From: Dyella sp. C9
GTDB taxonomy: Bacteria; Pseudomonadota; Gammaproteobacteria; Xanthomonadales; Rhodanobacteraceae
Length of the DNA: 64,000 nt
Assembly: GCF_003332825.1 (NCBI RefSeq)
Contig: NZ_QIRF01000003.1
Location: forward strand, 62,001-126,000
Direction of reading: 5' to 3'
The notes under the pieces were generated by a model. That model saw only the letters and a program-made list of their open reading frames with translations, did no database searches and was not told the DNA's origin. A program made the position numbers and the translations under genes. Below, piece by piece: positions 1-7,291 of this stretch (position 1 is its first letter; each line of letters starts with the position of its first letter).

Positions 1-23
1 AGTGCGAGGGGCAAGGCGATCCC

Positions 24-91
24 TGTAGGAGCGCACCCTGTGCGCGACCGCTCCTGGCTTCGGTCCATCGCGCACAGGGGGCGCCCATACA
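24..91. repeat. GTAG-headed REP-like inverted repeat
   Basis: Two facing copies of a roughly 24-base unit (positions 24-47 and, inverted, 68-91) share the pattern TGTAGGAGCGC...TGTGCGCGA, so the segment can fold into a long imperfect hairpin. A single shorter palindromic relative lies at 24367-24397. The GTAG head followed by a GC-rich stem matches the general design of REP elements described in Stenotrophomonas and relatives; assignment to that family is from memory. It lies just beyond the 3' end of the histidine kinase gene, a usual place for REPs. Confidence 0.65.
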
Positions 92-132
92 AAGGGCTGG
101 AGCCGATTCAGCGAACGTTGGGCACGTCGCGG

Positions 133-1602
133 TCAGCCCACGATCCGCGAGGTACGCGCGGGAGGAAACACCACTTCAACGCGAAGGCCTCCTGCGCTGC
201 CCGACAGGTAATGCACTTGCGCGTGGTGCCGCTCCGCGATGCGCTGCACGATGGCCAGGCCCAGGCCGGTGCCTTCCTCGGTGATGCCGGGCACGCGGAA
301 GAAGCGTTCGCCCAGTCGTTCGAGGAAGGCCGGCGGCACGCCGGGGCCGTTGTCCTCCACGCTGAGGCAGGCGCCGGCGGGCACGGTGGAAAGGCCCACG
401 GTGAGGATGCTGTCGCGGCCGGCGTAGCGCAGGCTGTTGTCGATCAGGTTGTCGAGCATCTCCTGCAGCGAGATGCGGTCGCCGTCGATCCACACCGGGC
501 CGGCCGGGCCTTCGTAGCCCAGGTCGACCCCGGCGGTGATCGCATCATGCACGCGCACGCCGAGCAGTTCTGGCACGACCTGCGCGAGGTCGAGCAGCAC
601 CAGCGGGCTGGCCTCGTTGAGCTCAGGCGACTGCGCGCGGGTGAGGGCCAGCAGCTGGCTGGAAGCACGGCTGGCGCGCTGGGTCAGTCGCAGGATGTGT
701 TGCAGGGCGTCGTTGACGGTTTCCTTGCTTGGATCGGCCTGTGCGCGCTCCACGTGCACGCGCAATCCGGCCAGCGGCGTCTTGAGCTGGTGCGCGGCAT
801 CGGCGATGAAGCGCTCCTGCAGCGAGAGCATGCTGCGCTGGCGTGCGAACAAGGCGTCGATGGTGCGCGTGAGCGGAAGGATCTCGACCGGCACGTCGGC
901 GTCGCCGATCGGCGCCAGGTCATGCTCGCGTGCCGCCAGGCGCGTGGTCAGCGGGTCGAGCTGGCGCAGGCCCACGCGTACGCCATACAGCACCAGCATG
1001 AACACGCTGGCGATCAGGATGGCCTGCGCCGGGATGGTCAGCAACAGGATCTCCCGCGCGCGCTGGTGGCGATCGTGGAAGGTCTCGGCCATGGTGACCG
1101 TGAGCTGGTCGCTGGGATCGCGCAGGTTCGGGATGCGCACGGTGGCGGCGCGCAGGTCGCGATGCTTCTGCGTGTGGGTGAAGATGGAGGTCGAATACAG
1201 CTCCGGCTCGCCGTCCTGCGACGCGCCCGACAAGGGCGCCGGCTGCAGCTCGGCGGTGCCCGCGAGCAGGCCATGGCGCTGGCTGCTGACGTTGAAGTAG
1301 TTGTGGCCTTCGGGGGCGTATTCGAGCAGGAAACGCGCCTGCGGCGAAATCTGCCCGCCGAGGTCTTCCTGGCTGAGCATCTGGGCCAGTGTGGTGGCGT
1401 CGTCGGCGAGATCGCGATCGTGCACGTGGTTGGAGTAGATCAGCGCGCCGCCATAGGTGACCAGGCTCTCGATCACCAGCAACACCATCAGCGGCACCAG
1501 CAGCGAGGACAGCAGGTGCCGCCGCAGGCTGGGGCGCCCATCCGGCTCGGTGATGCGGTAAAGCCAGGCCATCGGGGAGGGCGGATGCGCCGGTTCACTC
1601 AT
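133..1602 (-). CDS. sensor histidine kinase, TctE/QseC type
   Basis: Inner-membrane sensor that autophosphorylates and hands the phosphate to the response regulator encoded just upstream. The 489 residues show a transmembrane helix near residues 30-55, a periplasmic 2CSK_N-like sensor region (about 60-180), a second helix (about 184-206), then a HisKA domain with AHQLKTPLAG (phospho-acceptor His about 271). The ATPase domain has the N box DNLIDNSLRY (about 384-393), the G1 box DNGPGVP and the G2 box GTGLGLAIV (about 444-452). Its ATG overlaps the regulator stop by four bases (ATGA), so the pair is translationally coupled. The signal sensed cannot be read from the sequence; the family includes carboxylate, metal and quorum sensors. 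Confidence 0.93.
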   Translation of the reverse strand: MSEPAHPPSPMAWLYRITEPDGRPSLRRHLLSSLLVPLMVLLVIESLVTYGGALIYSNHVHDRDLADDATTLAQMLSQEDLGGQISPQARFLLEYAPEGHNYFNVSSQRHGLLAGTAELQPAPLSGASQDGEPELYSTSIFTHTQKHRDLRAATVRIPNLRDPSDQLTVTMAETFHDRHQRAREILLLTIPAQAILIASVFMLVLYGVRVGLRQLDPLTTRLAAREHDLAPIGDADVPVEILPLTRTIDALFARQRSMLSLQERFIADAAHQLKTPLAGLRVHVERAQADPSKETVNDALQHILRLTQRASRASSQLLALTRAQSPELNEASPLVLLDLAQVVPELLGVRVHDAITAGVDLGYEGPAGPVWIDGDRISLQEMLDNLIDNSLRYAGRDSILTVGLSTVPAGACLSVEDNGPGVPPAFLERLGERFFRVPGITEEGTGLGLAIVQRIAERHHAQVHYLSGSAGGLRVEVVFPPARTSRIVG

Positions 1603-2288
1603 GCCTTCGATTCCTTGCCTTCCTTCACTTCCTCGAGCAGGTAGCCAAGGCCGCGAATGGTGCGTACCTGGGTGCCGGAGTCGGTCAGCTTGCGCCGCAG
1701 CCGATAGATGGCGATGTCCAGGCCGTTATCGGTGAGCTCCTCATCCCAGCTGCACAGGGCTTCGACCAGTTGGGCGCGGCTGGTGACACGGTCGGGGCGT
1801 GCAGCCAGCGCTTCCAGCAGGCCGAACTCGCGGGCCGTGAGCTCCAGTGGTTCTTCACCGATCCAGGCACGGTGGCCCGGCAGGTCCAGGCGCAGCCGGC
1901 CCATGGTGAGCTCGGGGGCGCCCTGTGAGGTATAGCGGCGCAGCAGGGCGCGCACGCGTGCCTCGAATTCGGCCAGCGCAAACGGCTTCACCAGGTAGTC
2001 GTCGGCGCCCAGGTCGAGCACGCGCACGCGCTCGCGCAGGCCTTCGCGCGCGGTGATCACCAGCACCGGCAGTCCGGTACCGCGCTTGCGCAGCCGTTGC
2101 AGTACGTCGGCGCCGTCCAGGTTGGGCAGGCCAAGGTCGAGGATCAACAGGTCGTAGGGGGTGTCGCGCAGGGCGGCGTCTGCCTTGCTGCCATCGGTCA
2201 CGCAGTCCACCGCGTGGCCTCCCTGGCGAAGCGCCGCGCTTACACCGGCGGCAATGGAGGGGTCATCTTCGGCAATCAAGATGCGCAT
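1599..2288 (-). CDS. response regulator, OmpR/PhoB family
   Basis: DNA-binding partner of the adjacent kinase. The receiver domain (about 1-115) has the acidic pair in IAEDDPS, phospho-acceptor Asp51 in LLILDLGLPN and the conserved Lys in YLVKPFA (about 101). The C-terminal winged helix (about 130-220) ends with the typical TIRGLGYLL. At 229 residues it has the normal length. It is first in the two-gene operon and is divergent from the iron-related PepSY operon, with about 230 bases between the two starts. Whether it controls that operon is unknown; the shared intergenic region only makes this possible. Confidence 0.95.
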   Translation of the reverse strand: MRILIAEDDPSIAAGVSAALRQGGHAVDCVTDGSKADAALRDTPYDLLILDLGLPNLDGADVLQRLRKRGTGLPVLVITAREGLRERVRVLDLGADDYLVKPFALAEFEARVRALLRRYTSQGAPELTMGRLRLDLPGHRAWIGEEPLELTAREFGLLEALAARPDRVTSRAQLVEALCSWDEELTDNGLDIAIYRLRRKLTDSGTQVRTIRGLGYLLEEVKEGKESKA

Positions 2289-2353
2289 GCAGGTATCCGT
2301 TGGGGCCGCGTGGCCATGGGGGTGAACGCGGCAGGGGCGGGTAGGGCTAAATT

Positions 2354-2372
2354 GCGAGTGATTCTCATTTGT
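2354..2372. promoter_or_regulatory. Fur-box-like operator
   Basis: Read on the minus strand, the 19 bases centre on AAATGAGAATCACTC and match the classic palindrome GATAATGATAATCATTATC at about 12 of 19 positions, including the ATGAnAATCA core. The site lies between the divergent response-regulator and PepSY genes, about 145 bases before the PepSY start. It would be expected to repress that operon when iron is plentiful. A comparable site is seen before the siderophore receptor at 48.4 kb, which supports the reading. Confidence 0.6.
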
Positions 2373-2516
2373 GGCAAGATCCCGGCCTGGTGTCAGGGAC
2401 GGCCGCCCGAGCGGCCAGCTTAGCCCCTGGCGAAGTGCTGTGACAGCAAGCGCGCGTCATCGTTGCATGGCCCGTCATGCGGGAGTGGCGCGGACGGGAC
2501 ACGCAAGAAGGCGGGC

Positions 2517-3176
2517 ATGCAGGCAGCGGCGCAGTCGCGCGACAACAGGGGCGGGGGCGCACGGGCCGGTACCCGGCGGGCGTTCTGGCTCAAGCAACTC
2601 CATCAGTGGCACTGGATCAGCTCCGCGCTGTGCCTGGTGGGCATGCTGCTGTTTGCCATCACCGGCTTCACCCTCAACCACGCCGGCCAGATCGAGGCCA
2701 AGGCGCAGACCATCCATCGCAACGCGCAGCTGCCGACGGCGCTGCTCCACGTGGTGGCCGGCGAAGACGAGCGCAAGGGCATCGCCTTGCCCACCGCGGT
2801 GGCGGACTGGGTATCGGGCACGCTAGGCGTGGATGTCGCGGGCCGCGAGGGCGACTGGTCGAGCGATGAAATCTATCTGTCGATGCCGCGCCCGGGCGGT
2901 GACGCCTGGCTCAGCATCGACCGCGAGACGGGCAAGGTGGAATACGAGCGCAGTTCGCGCGGCGTGATCGCCTATCTCAACGACCTGCACAAGGGACGGC
3001 ATGCCGGCCCCGCGTGGGGCTGGTTCATCGACGTGTTCGCGCTGGCCTGCGTGATCTTTTCGGTCACCGGTCTGCTGCTGCTGAAAATGCATGCCGCCCA
3101 GCGTGGTGCCACCTGGCCGCTGGTCGCATTCGGCCTGGTGCTGCCACTGGTGCTGGCGCTGATCTTCATCCACTGA
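2517..3176 (+). CDS. PepSY-associated membrane protein
   Basis: Inner-membrane protein of the PepSY_TM group, members of which carry electrons across the membrane for periplasmic ferric-siderophore or metal reduction. The 219 residues show an N-terminal LKQLHQWHWISS stretch leading into the first helix (about 28-55), a periplasmic PepSY-like region, then LNDLHKGRHAGPAWGWFID followed by two helices to the C terminus. Paired His residues near the helices could ligate heme, as in family members. I chose the ATG at 2517, five bases after AAGAAGG, over an in-frame TTG at 2463. It is the first gene of a five-gene operon downstream of a Fur-like box. Confidence 0.85.
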   Translation: MQAAAQSRDNRGGGARAGTRRAFWLKQLHQWHWISSALCLVGMLLFAITGFTLNHAGQIEAKAQTIHRNAQLPTALLHVVAGEDERKGIALPTAVADWVSGTLGVDVAGREGDWSSDEIYLSMPRPGGDAWLSIDRETGKVEYERSSRGVIAYLNDLHKGRHAGPAWGWFIDVFALACVIFSVTGLLLLKMHAAQRGATWPLVAFGLVLPLVLALIFIH

Positions 3177-3220
3177 CATCACTGTTCATTGGCATCGCCT
3201 CCTTCCATCGAGAGAAATCC

Positions 3221-3736
3221 ATGCGTCGTCTATCACTGACTCTTCCCGCCATGTTGCTGGCGGCTCCTGCGATGGCAGCCGACCTCAACGTCACCGTGCA
3301 GATTCCGCAGCTCAACGTGGCCGAATACCACCGTCCGTACACCGCGGTGTGGATCGAGCGCGAAGACCACAGCGTGGCCGCGCAGTTGGCCGTCTGGTAT
3401 GCCCAGAAGGAATCGAAGGAAGGCGCCGGCACCAAGTGGCTGCCCGAGCTTCGCCAGTGGTGGCGGCGCGGTGGCCGCGAGCTGCAGCTGCCGATCGACG
3501 GCGTGTCGGGTGCCACGCGTCCGGCCGGCGACCAGAAGCTGAGCTTCCACGACGGCAAGGCGCCGCTGGGCGAACTGCCGGCGGGCAAGTACGAACTGGT
3601 GGTGGAGGCCGCGCGCGAAGTGGGTGGCCGCGAAGTGGTGCGCGTGCCGTTTACCTGGCCGGCCAGCGCCCCGCAGCAGCTGGCTGCCCAGGGCAACAGC
3701 GAACTGGGCGCGGTGAAGCTCGACCTCGCCCCCTGA
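3221..3736 (+). CDS. periplasmic DUF2271 protein, putative covalent flavoprotein
   Basis: A 171-residue secreted protein with signal peptide MRRLSLTLPAMLLAAPAMA and cleavage after AMA. The body matches DUF2271. Residues 93-99 read DGVSGAT, which fits the D-x-x-(S/T)-G-A-(T/S) motif that ApbE enzymes modify by attaching FMN to the final Thr (Thr99 here), as in NqrC and RnfG. An ApbE gene lies two genes downstream, so this is probably a periplasmic flavoprotein passing electrons from the PepSY membrane protein. DUF2271 linkage to ApbE and PepSY is known in the family; the flavinylation of this protein is inferred. Confidence 0.82.
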   Translation: MRRLSLTLPAMLLAAPAMAADLNVTVQIPQLNVAEYHRPYTAVWIEREDHSVAAQLAVWYAQKESKEGAGTKWLPELRQWWRRGGRELQLPIDGVSGATRPAGDQKLSFHDGKAPLGELPAGKYELVVEAAREVGGREVVRVPFTWPASAPQQLAAQGNSELGAVKLDLAP

Positions 3737-3753
3737 ACACGGAGAGTCCTCGA

Positions 3754-4566
3754 ATGATCAAGCAAACGTTGAAGTGGAGCGCGCTGGCGCTGGCCCTGTC
3801 GCTGCCGGTGATGGCGCAGGCACACAAGCTGTGGCTGGTGCCCTCGGCCACCAATGTTTCCGGTGCCGACCCGTGGGTGACGGAGGACGCCGCGGTGTCC
3901 AACGACCTGTTCTATCCCGCCCACATGCCGGTGGCGCTGGACCGCGTGGTGATCACCGCGCCCGATGGCCAGGCGGTCAAGGCCGAGAACGCCTCCACCG
4001 GCCAGTACCGCAGCGTGTTCGACGTGCACCTCACCCAGCAGGGCACCTACAAGATCGCCGTGGTGAATGGCGGCCTGTTCGCCAACTACGAAGTGAATGG
4101 CGAGAAGAAGCGCTGGCGCGGTGACGCGGCCAACCTTGCCAAGGATGTTCCCGCAGGCGCGAAGAACCTCGAGGTGTCCGAGTCGATCAACCGCGTGGAA
4201 ACCTTCGTCACCAACGGCAAGCCCAGCGACGTGGCGCTCAAGCCCACCGGCAAGGGGCTGGAGCTGGTGCCGGTGACCCAGTTCACCGATTTGGCGGCCG
4301 GCGAACCAGCCACCTTCCAGTTGCTGCTGGACGGCAAGCCGGCGGCGGACGTGAAGATCGCCGCGATCGCCGGCGAGACGCGCTACCGCAATGCGCAGGA
4401 AGAGCTGGACGTCACCACCGGCAAGGACGGCAAGTTCAGCCTCAACTGGCCGCATGCGGGCATGTACTGGATCAACGCCACCGCGCAGGACGACAAGACC
4501 AGCGTGAAGGCCGCCAAGCAGCGTCGCCTGTCGTACTCGGCCACGCTGGAAGTGCTGCCGCAGTAA
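3754..4566 (+). CDS. periplasmic DUF4198 protein
   Basis: A 270-residue secreted protein with signal peptide ending VMAQA, after which the mature chain would start HKLWLVPS. An N-terminal His followed by an aromatic residue is conserved in DUF4198 proteins, which are often encoded near metal transport genes, so metal binding by the N terminus is plausible. The C-terminal half (about 180-270) looks like an Ig/carboxypeptidase-regulatory type beta fold with GKFSLNWPHAGMYWI. It starts 17 bases after the DUF2271 stop, with GGAGAG upstream. It is probably part of the iron-reduction machinery; its exact role is unknown. Confidence 0.83.
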   Translation: MIKQTLKWSALALALSLPVMAQAHKLWLVPSATNVSGADPWVTEDAAVSNDLFYPAHMPVALDRVVITAPDGQAVKAENASTGQYRSVFDVHLTQQGTYKIAVVNGGLFANYEVNGEKKRWRGDAANLAKDVPAGAKNLEVSESINRVETFVTNGKPSDVALKPTGKGLELVPVTQFTDLAAGEPATFQLLLDGKPAADVKIAAIAGETRYRNAQEELDVTTGKDGKFSLNWPHAGMYWINATAQDDKTSVKAAKQRRLSYSATLEVLPQ

Positions 4567-4575
4567 GGACGCGTC

Positions 4576-5562
4576 ATGCAGATGTCCCCGGGAAGGGATC
4601 TTGCCGTGCAATCCACCGGCGGCGACACCATGGGCACCACCTGGTCGGTGCGTGCGGTGCTGCCGGTGGAGTTGTCGCTGCAAGCCTGGCATGCGGGCAT
4701 CCAGGCCGTGCTGGATCTGGTCGACGGACAGATGAGCACGTACAAGCCACACTCCGCGTTGTCGCGCTTCAACGCGGCACCGGCCGGCACCTGGCACGTG
4801 CTGCCGGCCGAATGCTTCGAGGTGGTGACGCATGCGCTGCAGCTTGCACGCGACAGCGGCGGCGCCTACGACCCGACCGTGGGGCCGCTGGTGAACCTGT
4901 GGGGCTTCGGACCCGACGGACTGCGCCGCGCGCCTCCGTCCATCGAGGAGATCACGCGGGCCCATGCCCGCATCGGTTGGTCGCGCCTGGTGCTGGACGC
5001 GCAGACGCGCAGCATCTATCAACCGGGTGGCGCTTATCTCGACCTGTCCTCGATCGCCAAGGGTTACAGCGTGGACCAGGTCGGACGTTATCTCGACAGC
5101 GTGGGCCTGGGCACCTGGCTGGTGGAAGTCGGCGGCGAGCTGAAGGGGCAGGGACTCAAGCCCGACGGTTCGCCCTGGCGCATCGGCATCGAGCGCCCCG
5201 GCGCCGTGCCGGGTTCGGTCGAGCGCATGGATCAGCTCAGCCAGGTGCTTGCACTCAGCGGACGCGCGATCGCCACCTCGGGCAATTACCGCCGCCAGTT
5301 CGAAGCGGATGGCGTGTCCTACTCGCATCACATCGATCCGCGCACCGGGCAACCGGTGCCGCACCGGGTCGCCTCGGTGAGCGTACTGGCGCCACAGGCG
5401 TTGCAGGCCGATCCGCTGGGTACCCTCATGACCATACTCGGACCCGAGCATGGCATGACGTACGCGCGTGATCGCGGCCTGGCCGTGATGTTCATCCTGC
5501 ACGGCGAGCTCGGGCTGGAAGAGCGGTTGTCGCCAGCGTTCGCCGAGGCGCTGGCTTCGTGA
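4576..5562 (+). CDS. apbE: FAD:protein FMN transferase
   Basis: ApbE-family enzyme that transfers FMN from FAD to a Thr or Ser of target proteins. The 328 residues contain DTMGTTWSVR near the start, MSTYKPHSALSRFN, the VGPLVNLWGFG segment, LDLSSIAKGYSVD, and the C-terminal HHIDPRTGQPV and ADPLGTLMTILG blocks. The gene begins nine bases after the DUF4198 stop and has no signal peptide or lipobox before the TMGTT motif, unlike most ApbE proteins, which act in the periplasm. The likely target is the DUF2271 protein of the same operon. Function is confident; location is open. Confidence 0.92.
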   Translation: MQMSPGRDLAVQSTGGDTMGTTWSVRAVLPVELSLQAWHAGIQAVLDLVDGQMSTYKPHSALSRFNAAPAGTWHVLPAECFEVVTHALQLARDSGGAYDPTVGPLVNLWGFGPDGLRRAPPSIEEITRAHARIGWSRLVLDAQTRSIYQPGGAYLDLSSIAKGYSVDQVGRYLDSVGLGTWLVEVGGELKGQGLKPDGSPWRIGIERPGAVPGSVERMDQLSQVLALSGRAIATSGNYRRQFEADGVSYSHHIDPRTGQPVPHRVASVSVLAPQALQADPLGTLMTILGPEHGMTYARDRGLAVMFILHGELGLEERLSPAFAEALAS

Positions 5563-7187
5563 GCGCTGACGGCCACACGCGCCCTGCCTGGGGAAATCCG
5601 GTGCTGGGCGTGGTGCTGGCGCTGACCGCGCTGGCTTTGCTGTGGCTGCACCGCGCGGAATGGGAATGGCATGACCCCGGTGCATCACGCTGGCTGGCCG
5701 CCGGCCTGGTGCTGCTGGCCTGGGTGGGTTTCACCGCCGCTATTGCGTTACGTCGTCGCGGCATGCGGGCATTGCGCGTCGATGTGTCGACAGCATGGCC
5801 CGAGGATGCGCTGCTGGTGGTGTTCGCCAGCCAGACCGGCACGGCCGAACAGTGGGCTTTGCAGACCATGCGCAGCCTGGAGCAGGCGGGTATGGCTGCC
5901 CGCTTGCAGGCGATGGGCGACCTCAATGACGTCGCGCTGATGCAGGCGCGTCGCGTGCTGTTCCTGGTGAGCACCACGGGCGAAGGCGACGCGCCGGACG
6001 GCGCCTCGGGCTTTGTCACGCGCTGGATGCAGGCAGGGTTGTCGCTCGGGCACCTGCGCTATGGCCTGCTCGCGCTCGGCGATCGCGATTATGCGAATTT
6101 CTGTGGCTTCGGTCGTGAGCTGCGGCACTGGCTGCAGCACAACGGTGCCACGCCGCTGTTCGATACGGTCGAAGTGGACAACGGCGATCCGGCGGCCTTG
6201 CGCCACTGGCAGCATCATCTGGCCCGGTTGTCGGGCGTCACGGAGATGCCCGACTGGGAGCGGCCGGACTATCAGCGCTGGCAACTGGTCGAGCGCCAGT
6301 GGCTCAACCCGGGCAGCGTCGGCGGCCCCTGTTTTCATCTGGCGCTGCGTCCGCTTGAGGGCATGGCCGAATGGCAGGCCGGTGACTTGGTCGAAATCGG
6401 GCCGCGTCATGCCGCCTCGGCGGTGGAAGAGTGGCTGGCTCGGACGTCATTGGTGGCGGGTGAGCTGGTCTCGCACCAGGGACGCACAGATACCCTTGGC
6501 GAATGGCTGGCCGCCAGTCACCTGCCGCCCTCGGACGAAGTGCCATCACTCACCGCCGCCGCGCTGGTGGGCAGCCTGCAGGCCTTGCCCCATCGCGAGT
6601 ATTCGATCGCATCGTTGCCGTCGGACGGCACCTTGCAGTTGCTGGTGCGTCGCGTGCAGCGCGAGGATGGCAGCGCCGGCGTGGGTTCGGGCTGGCTTAC
6701 CGAGCATGCGCCGCTGGGCGCCACGATCGCACTGCGCATTCGCGGCAATGCCTCGTTCCGCGTACCCGCCAGCGATGCCCCGCTGATCCTGATAGGCAAT
6801 GGCACCGGCCTGGCCGGACTGCGCGCCCTGCTCAAGGCACGCATCGCTGCCGGCTATCGCCGCAACTGGCTGCTGTTCGGCGAGCGGCAGCAGGCCCACG
6901 ATTTTCATCACCGCGCCGAGATCGAACAGTGGCTGCAGGAAGGCCAGCTCGAACGCCTGGACCTGGCCTGGTCGCGTGACGGCACTACCCGCGTCTATGT
7001 GCAGGATCGCCTGCGCGGCCATGCCGACCTGCTGCGCGACTGGGTGGGGCAGGGCGCCACGGTGTGCGTGTGCGGCAGTCTCGATGGCATGGCGCCGGGC
7101 GTGGACGCCGTGTTGCGCGAGGTGCTCGGCGACGAGGCCACCGAGCGCCTGCGCGAAGACGGCCGCTACCGTCGCGACGTTTACTGA
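5559..7187 (+). CDS. membrane-anchored flavodoxin/FAD/NAD(P)H reductase (sulfite reductase flavoprotein-like)
   Basis: A 542-residue diflavin reductase. Two N-terminal helices (about 10-30 and 42-62) anchor it. A flavodoxin domain follows, with FMN-binding FASQTGTAEQ (about 89-98) and STTGEGDAPDG. The rest is a ferredoxin-NADP reductase-like unit with the FAD motif REYSIAS, an NAD(P) site ILIGNGTGLAGLRAL and a C-terminal ending in Tyr. It should take electrons from NAD(P)H in the cytoplasm and feed the membrane PepSY partner. The GTG start overlaps the apbE stop by four bases (GTGA), so translation is coupled. It lacks a siroheme sulfite reductase neighbour, so a role in sulfite reduction is unlikely. 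Confidence 0.88.
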   Translation: MSADGHTRPAWGNPVLGVVLALTALALLWLHRAEWEWHDPGASRWLAAGLVLLAWVGFTAAIALRRRGMRALRVDVSTAWPEDALLVVFASQTGTAEQWALQTMRSLEQAGMAARLQAMGDLNDVALMQARRVLFLVSTTGEGDAPDGASGFVTRWMQAGLSLGHLRYGLLALGDRDYANFCGFGRELRHWLQHNGATPLFDTVEVDNGDPAALRHWQHHLARLSGVTEMPDWERPDYQRWQLVERQWLNPGSVGGPCFHLALRPLEGMAEWQAGDLVEIGPRHAASAVEEWLARTSLVAGELVSHQGRTDTLGEWLAASHLPPSDEVPSLTAAALVGSLQALPHREYSIASLPSDGTLQLLVRRVQREDGSAGVGSGWLTEHAPLGATIALRIRGNASFRVPASDAPLILIGNGTGLAGLRALLKARIAAGYRRNWLLFGERQQAHDFHHRAEIEQWLQEGQLERLDLAWSRDGTTRVYVQDRLRGHADLLRDWVGQGATVCVCGSLDGMAPGVDAVLREVLGDEATERLREDGRYRRDVY

Positions 7188-7291
7188 ACCTTCCTGCGGG
7201 CATGCTTGCGGCCGAACGGGCGTGACCTCTGGCCTATAGGAGGCCGGCGCGCCGATGCCGCAGGCTGCGTATTCCTTCGGGGGAGGGTGCC

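Noticed and set aside
3166..5688. An 840-codon open frame on the minus strand
   Set aside because: It is antisense to the DUF2271-DUF4198-apbE genes, is Arg/His-rich and has no recognisable domain.
5559..7187. Assimilatory sulfite reductase flavoprotein (cysJ)
   Set aside because: It has two membrane helices, lies in an iron-type operon and has no cysI or cysH next to it.
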